This document shows positions 60,101-64,000 of a stretch of 64,000 nucleotides of DNA, in pieces. The stretch is from Flavobacteriales bacterium. Lineage in GTDB: Bacteria; Bacteroidota; Bacteroidia; Flavobacteriales_F; PHOS-HE28. The stretch lies in NCBI GenBank assembly GCA_020635725.1, contig JACJZF010000001.1, positions 186,001-250,000 on the forward strand. The letters run 5' to 3'. Position numbers and translations under genes: made by a program. The notes below the pieces were generated by a model that did no database searches, was not told the origin of the DNA, and saw only the letters and a program-made list of their open reading frames with translations. The number at the start of each line of letters is the position of its first letter. Within the stretch, counting starts at the first letter, position 1.

Positions 60101-63100
60101 TGAACCCGCCGCGATCCGCTTCGGAGACGGGCAGCTCCACGCGCTGCTGGCCGGCCTTCAAGGTGAAGGGCCTGGTGATGGCGATGCGCCCATCGCGCTC
60201 CACCTCCATCAGCACCCTGCACTCGGGCAACGCGGAGCTGAGCAGCAGTACGGCCTTCTCCCCGGGTTCGCATTCCGCCTTCACCGCTTCCACATGGAAA
60301 GCCTCGTTCTCGAATCCCGTGTACAGCACGCTCGGGTCGTAGAGCGTGAACAGCTTGCTCGCCTTCACCGCGCGACCGCTCGGATCCAGGACTTCCATCT
60401 CGACGCGATAGGTGCCCACATCCCAGCCAGAGATGCCCTTCAGCGCGATGCGTCCATGTCGCGCATGAATCGAATCATGCACCAGTACCACAGCGCCGAC
60501 GCTCCAATTCGCCGGGTCCGCCTCACCCGCGTACGAATCATGCGGGAATCGACGCGTGAATTCCTGCTCGATCATCGCGAAGCGGTCCGGACGTTCCCAG
60601 AGGCGCGCCCTCTTCACACCGCCCGGCGGGCGCAACAACCGTGTGATGCGCAAGCTGAAGGGTCGATCCAGCTCCTGGCCATTCAGGTTGTTCACGCGGA
60701 AGACAGCACTGTCCGCCTTGCTGCGATCCAGCGCGTCACCAACCCCCATTTCCAGATCGATGGAGCGATAGCCCACGACCAATGAGGTGCTGGCCTCCTG
60801 CGTCTCGCCGGAGATGTCGGTGACGAACGCCACCACCTCGTAGCTGAAGCTCGGGTCCGCATCCCGGGGGAAGGTCTTGTCGGCCTCGGCCACGAACTTC
60901 ACGGCGAAGCGGCCCTGCGCATCGCATCGCGCATCGCCGCTCGCGACCTCGGTGCTGTTCCACCAGGGCAGCCCGCTCCATCGCCAACCGCACCACCACG
61001 GCATGATCGGGTTCCGCGTCACCACATACTTCACCGTGGCGCCATCGAGCGGCGCGCCCGCGTAACTCGTGGCGACACCCGTCACATCGGCTTCCTCGCC
61101 GAGCTTCGGCGCAGTGGCGATCGGGTCGAATACCACTTCGAACGTCGGGCGCTTGTACTCCTCCACTTGGATGAAGCGCGACTCGTTGCCGCATAGCATG
61201 TGCCATTGGCCTGTGAGCCGGCCTTGCGGGATGCGGAAGTCTCCTTGGAAGGCCCCGAACCGGTCGGTGGTGACGACCAGTGAATCCACCTCCTCTCCAT
61301 TCGCATCACGGAACCTTACTTGGGTTCGATAGCCAGGAAGCACGTGGGCGCCACGGCCGCGCTTCGTGGTGACGATGCCTTTGAAGTGGATCTCCTGCCC
61401 CGGTCGATAGATCGCGCGGTCGGTGAACAGGAAATTGCGCAAGGTGTCCGTGCGGTCCTGATCGCGCGTGTACACCCACATGAGGTCGTCGTTGATACGG
61501 TCATCACCGTCCTGCAAACGCCAGCGCACCTCTCCTTTCTGCCCCTTGAGGTTGGTGCGCACCATGCCATCGGCGCCCGTGACGAAATCGGTCTGCCCGA
61601 TGAAGCGCTCAATGCCCGTGTACTCGCGGTTGCGCACATAGGCGATGGCCTTCACGCCCTCCTTCGGCCGGCCTGTGGTGCGGTCGAGCACGAGCAGATC
61701 GAGCTCGGTGCCATGCTGCCTGCGCGTCACTGCCATGTTGGTCACCGTTACCTCGCACCAGGCGCGGGCTTCTGTGGGGCTGGTGAAATCAGGTCCGTTG
61801 GAAACGAGCAAGGCGTGGCGGCCGAAGGGAAGCGCAGGCACCGCGACTTCAACCGCATGTTCGTTCAGGTCCCCGTCGTCAGGCAGCTCCACCATCCATT
61901 CGTGCACGGGCTTCTGGCGCAGCAACCAACTGATGCGATCCGGCTCATAGCGCGAATCGTCGTTGCGCTCGGGGTCGGCCACCGCACGGAAATGAAGCCG
62001 GGTGATGTTGCGGTATTTCACCAGTGCCAGGAATTCCCTGGCGGGCGCCACCGCTCGCTCGGTTGTGATGCTCGCGCTCGGCAGCGTCAGGTTGGATAGG
62101 AGCGCCGCCGCGTTGCGCGCACCGAAGGAACCGGGCCACTTCGCCATGGCGGCGGTGCATAGCTCAGCCGCTGTCCTTCGCTCCCACTTCCAATCATCGT
62201 TGGCGAGCCGCTCGTATTTCCCGGCCTGCTCGGCATGCCAGCGCGCGATGGCCACCATCACCTCCGCCTCGCATGCATCGAGCGGCACGCGGCTGCGCAA
62301 GAGCTCCAGCGCGGCCAGGTAGAGGCTGTCCTTGTTGGGCAGCGTGCTCCGCTCCCGCACGTAGGCCAGCCGGTCCATGGCCACATCCACGTATGCATCG
62401 AGCTTGTCGTCGTTGATGTGCGCGCGCTCGAGCCGCTGGTAGATACGCAGCGCCTGGAACTCCCAGGAGGTGCTGTCTCGGTGCGTGAGCGTGCGGAAAA
62501 GGAAGGGCTCGAAGAGCTCGAAATCGCGGGCGTCGTTCAGCGTGAACCGCCACGCCGGCTCGGCCAATCTCGTCTCGGTGTTGGTGAAGATCCGCAGGGC
62601 GCGATGCGCAAGCACGTCGTACAGTGAAGGCCGCAGCATCCAGGTGCCGGTATCGCCCACTTGCAGCTCGCGCAGATCCGCTACCGGTATGGCCCGAAGC
62701 GTGTCGAAGGGCTCCAAGGAGGCCCGTGCCTCGGCGATCACGCGCTCCATGTAACGGCTCTGCGTCCATGTCTCCGGGGCGGCAGCGTCGAACGACCCAT
62801 CGAGCTCGGTGCGCTCCATGATCCGCCAGCTGTCGCGCTGGTAGCGCTGCCACCAGCCGTCCATCATGGTCGTCCGCAGCAGTTGCGCCAGCGGCGCTGG
62901 CGCTTCCTGCGCGCGTTGCTCCATCGGCGCGAGAATGACATCGGCTTCTACCCCGGTGAGCTGCTGGTACCAGGCGCGTCGCGTCCATGCAGCGTATTCC
63001 GTACGCCAATCCGATGAGGCGCGCGCATCGGAGAGCACTTCATCGGTCAGCGTCAGTGCCGAGGCATACTGTCCGAGGGCTGCGAGGGAATCGATCACTG

Positions 63101-63215
63101 CCCAGCGCTGATCCGATCCCGCAGCCCTCACGGTCGGTTTCTGATGCACGCAGGCCGTGATGATGGATGCGACAAGTAGCGAAGGAGCGAGGGAGCGGAA
63201 CGTGATGATGTGCAT
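57156..63215 (-). CDS. Alpha-2-macroglobulin family lipoprotein (2019 aa)
   Basis: The very long periplasmic protein has a lipoprotein signal (ends IITAC, Cys22). It contains macroglobulin-type beta domains, an extended bait region in the middle, an alpha-2-macroglobulin core with the DRDGDVVLRFTMPDALTRWNLMGLAHT segment, and a thioester motif CAEQ at Cys1476 (PHECAEQVFSRYY) at the start of an alpha/alpha-toroid domain. A C-terminal receptor-binding-like domain follows. In bacteria such proteins trap foreign proteases and are often paired with a penicillin-binding protein; none is visible here. The last codons are duplicated just downstream. Confidence 0.92.
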   Translation of the reverse strand: MHIITFRSLAPSLLVASIITACVHQKPTVRAAGSDQRWAVIDSLAALGQYASALTLTDEVLSDARASSDWRTEYAAWTRRAWYQQLTGVEADVILAPMEQRAQEAPAPLAQLLRTTMMDGWWQRYQRDSWRIMERTELDGSFDAAAPETWTQSRYMERVIAEARASLEPFDTLRAIPVADLRELQVGDTGTWMLRPSLYDVLAHRALRIFTNTETRLAEPAWRFTLNDARDFELFEPFLFRTLTHRDSTSWEFQALRIYQRLERAHINDDKLDAYVDVAMDRLAYVRERSTLPNKDSLYLAALELLRSRVPLDACEAEVMVAIARWHAEQAGKYERLANDDWKWERRTAAELCTAAMAKWPGSFGARNAAALLSNLTLPSASITTERAVAPAREFLALVKYRNITRLHFRAVADPERNDDSRYEPDRISWLLRQKPVHEWMVELPDDGDLNEHAVEVAVPALPFGRHALLVSNGPDFTSPTEARAWCEVTVTNMAVTRRQHGTELDLLVLDRTTGRPKEGVKAIAYVRNREYTGIERFIGQTDFVTGADGMVRTNLKGQKGEVRWRLQDGDDRINDDLMWVYTRDQDRTDTLRNFLFTDRAIYRPGQEIHFKGIVTTKRGRGAHVLPGYRTQVRFRDANGEEVDSLVVTTDRFGAFQGDFRIPQGRLTGQWHMLCGNESRFIQVEEYKRPTFEVVFDPIATAPKLGEEADVTGVATSYAGAPLDGATVKYVVTRNPIMPWWCGWRWSGLPWWNSTEVASGDARCDAQGRFAVKFVAEADKTFPRDADPSFSYEVVAFVTDISGETQEASTSLVVGYRSIDLEMGVGDALDRSKADSAVFRVNNLNGQELDRPFSLRITRLLRPPGGVKRARLWERPDRFAMIEQEFTRRFPHDSYAGEADPANWSVGAVVLVHDSIHARHGRIALKGISGWDVGTYRVEMEVLDPSGRAVKASKLFTLYDPSVLYTGFENEAFHVEAVKAECEPGEKAVLLLSSALPECRVLMEVERDGRIAITRPFTLKAGQQRVELPVSEADRGGFSVHFVCVENGRDHAHTQRIEVPWSDKQLRVEWMSFRDKMLPGAKEEWRLRITGPKKEHVAAQVLATMYDASLDHFVVPSWRMQVWQTAYPERSWGRAAPIGSAMSRDMLYTHYGVGDSTRRYPRLVAADLQGGMGRYTSYGFADADQLLDGMPGVVMRAEAGNVAAVPFSVTVADSNRTEMEEVQGKEDSASGSSGPAPLRTDFRETAFFFPDLLTDRDGDVVLRFTMPDALTRWNLMGLAHTVEMKSVRFDKSTVTQKPLMVVPNLPRFLRQGDRITLTAKVNVIEGDERKGRAKLELYDPITNQLVSPRFGLEGAERPFSAAPGSSATVAWTLQVPESLDAVAVRITASADGASDGEERPLPILTDRMLVTESLPISITKAGTKTFELKHLVNLSTTQPLNGSTLQHHSLKLEFTPNPAWYAVQALPYLMEFPHECAEQVFSRYYANHLAAHIVQQRPQVKKVFDAWSKEGAGNEQSFLSALEKNPELKGIALEETPWLLNATDEGERKRRIALFFDLNRMAAEDHAALGKLQEQQLPSGAWGWWSGMQPSRWITQHIVAGFGHLHQLDALAPDDDARRMIARAVRWLDQEAEREHRQRLKGTTSDSLPSPGSEDIHYLYARSCFPQYALDRRKGSAVAFIIEHVQRDWLRYGLQEQAMIAIALHRLIDGASAPELIMESLAQRATVSEELGMYWKDFRAGYAWNSLPTETHASMIEAFEIVARDREKVNALKQHLLKLKQTTDWKTTKATADACYALLLVGDDWLAPKDEPVIRVGAVEVKPTGAEAGTGFFEQVWEGAEVKPDMGRVTVTTTSDGVQWGALHWQYFERMDKVPPHESPFSVRRQVMLREQTDAGARLIELDKSRALKPGDRVTVRIELRTDRWVDYVHLKDLRAAGLEPVDALSGYAWKGGLGYYRSIRDAAMHFFFDRIAPGTYVFEYDLKVTHAGDFSQGVTSAMCMYAPEFSSHSEGLRLLVRD

Positions 63216-63269
63216 GTTGGCCGTTGCCCGCCCATCGGACAGGTGCCACGAAGGTCGCTCGAGTTGCCG

Positions 63270-64000
63270 CTAGGCGAAGCGCGATGCATCGACTTCCGGG
63301 TCCAAGGGCTTCCCCTCGAATACATGATCGGCCAGGTGCGACGCGCACCATGGAGCAAGCAGCACGCCGCGCGATCCGAGTCCGGTGAGCACCGCTTCGT
63401 GCGGGCCCATACGGCCGAGTATCGGACGCCGGTCCTTCGAGGCCGGCCGGACGCCCGCCCAGTGCTCCAACACCTCGATCTCTCCCGACCACAGGCGCTT
63501 GATGCGATCGAGCATCGTGAGACGGCCATCGTCGGTAGGGCCGCTCCAGACATCATCCCAAGCGAAGGTGGCCCCGACGCGGTAGATGTCATCGCCGACA
63601 GGCACGATGAAGGCTCCGCGGTGCACCATGCACGAGAGGGAGAGCCCCGGCAGGCGCACGGTGAGCCCTTCGCCACGCACAGGAACGAGACCGGCCACCT
63701 GGCGGAAGGGTCCAGAGCAGCGAATCAGGATCGGCGCGGTGCGCCCATGGATCTCCATGCCAGCGCTCGTGCGGCGGATGTCCGACTCCTCCACGACACG
63801 CTCGTCAAGGTTTCCTGTTCGCAGCAATCGCTCGCGTTGCGCGAGGAGCATGACCTGCATGTTGAGCCAGGCACAACGCAGCACGACCCCGTGGCCATAG
63901 GGTTGGGGCATGCGAGCGAGACCAGCATCGTTCACGGGGCCGGCGGCCAGCATGCGCCCGAGCTCAGGGTCGCGCATGCGCAACTGCCAGATCGCCGCCT
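63270..64000 (-). CDS. FAD-dependent oxidoreductase (DAO family), C-terminal part
   Basis: The frame is open to the window edge, so the N-terminal FAD-binding segment is outside. The visible 240 residues have a substrate-binding beta-sheet (RLPGLSLSCMVHRGAFIVPVGDDIYRVGATFAWDD) and the C-terminal FAD-binding stretch AGVRPASKDRRPILGRMG then VLTGLGSRGVLLAPWCASHLADHV, typical of glycine/D-amino-acid oxidase (DAO) enzymes, and perhaps related to the FAD domain of MnmC. It is oriented toward the alpha-2-macroglobulin gene, with 54 bp between them. Confidence 0.82.
   Translation of the reverse strand, partial: AAIWQLRMRDPELGRMLAAGPVNDAGLARMPQPYGHGVVLRCAWLNMQVMLLAQRERLLRTGNLDERVVEESDIRRTSAGMEIHGRTAPILIRCSGPFRQVAGLVPVRGEGLTVRLPGLSLSCMVHRGAFIVPVGDDIYRVGATFAWDDVWSGPTDDGRLTMLDRIKRLWSGEIEVLEHWAGVRPASKDRRPILGRMGPHEAVLTGLGSRGVLLAPWCASHLADHVFEGKPLDPEVDASRFA

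Overview
The window comes from a GC-rich member of the Bacteroidota, most likely Flavobacteriales-like. The evidence is proteins with type IX secretion (T9SS) C-terminal sorting domains, secreted beta-helix proteins, several LytTR regulators, sensor kinases with periplasmic TPRs, and promoters that repeatedly match the Bacteroidota -7 element TAnnTTTG. The taxonomic placement is inference. Large open frames opposite the real genes are a by-product of the high GC content and were ignored.

Layout. 1-5 kb: the end of a T9SS protein, a lone LytTR DNA-binding protein with a 21-bp-phased direct repeat behind it, a 1246-aa T9SS beta-helix protein and a small STAS-like protein. 5-10 kb: S9 peptidase, TMEM220-like protein and a TonB-dependent receptor. 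10-23 kb: two complete tripartite RND efflux operons, one headed by a MarR repressor and one by a TetR repressor, each with a palindromic operator over its own promoter. 23-26 kb: LytTR response regulator, a helical protein of unknown function, and asnS with an octamer repeat directly before its start codon.

26-38 kb is accessory DNA. The 3' end of asnS recurs three more times downstream (near 28.7, 34.1 and 34.17 kb), and gene blocks are packed tightly between the copies: first a TPR/coiled-coil protein, then a TetR-ABC-HlyD-TolC export cassette, then secreted beta-helix/dockerin-like genes. This looks like serial integration at the asnS 3' end. 38-42.3 kb is the most striking locus: two tandem 53-aa peptides that end in the same motif and a C-terminal Asn, followed by a MccB/ThiF-like E1 enzyme, a TPR histidine kinase and a NarL-type regulator. 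It is a candidate microcin-C-like peptide-nucleotide (RiPP) system.

42-64 kb is mostly housekeeping: a YgiD-type dioxygenase, DsbA-like lipoprotein, HxlR regulator, ArsC-like protein, LytS/LytTR two-component pair, rpoN, PAP2-like protein, galE, a polytopic membrane protein whose 3' end runs antisense into a CAU tRNA, HAD hydrolase, a YefM-YoeB toxin-antitoxin pair next to a TfoX-like protein, methylmalonyl-CoA epimerase, secreted and lipoprotein genes, a 2019-aa alpha-2-macroglobulin lipoprotein and the C-terminal part of an FAD oxidoreductase. The macroglobulin gene has a second, older-looking copy of its last codons just downstream, a small-scale parallel to the asnS arrangement.
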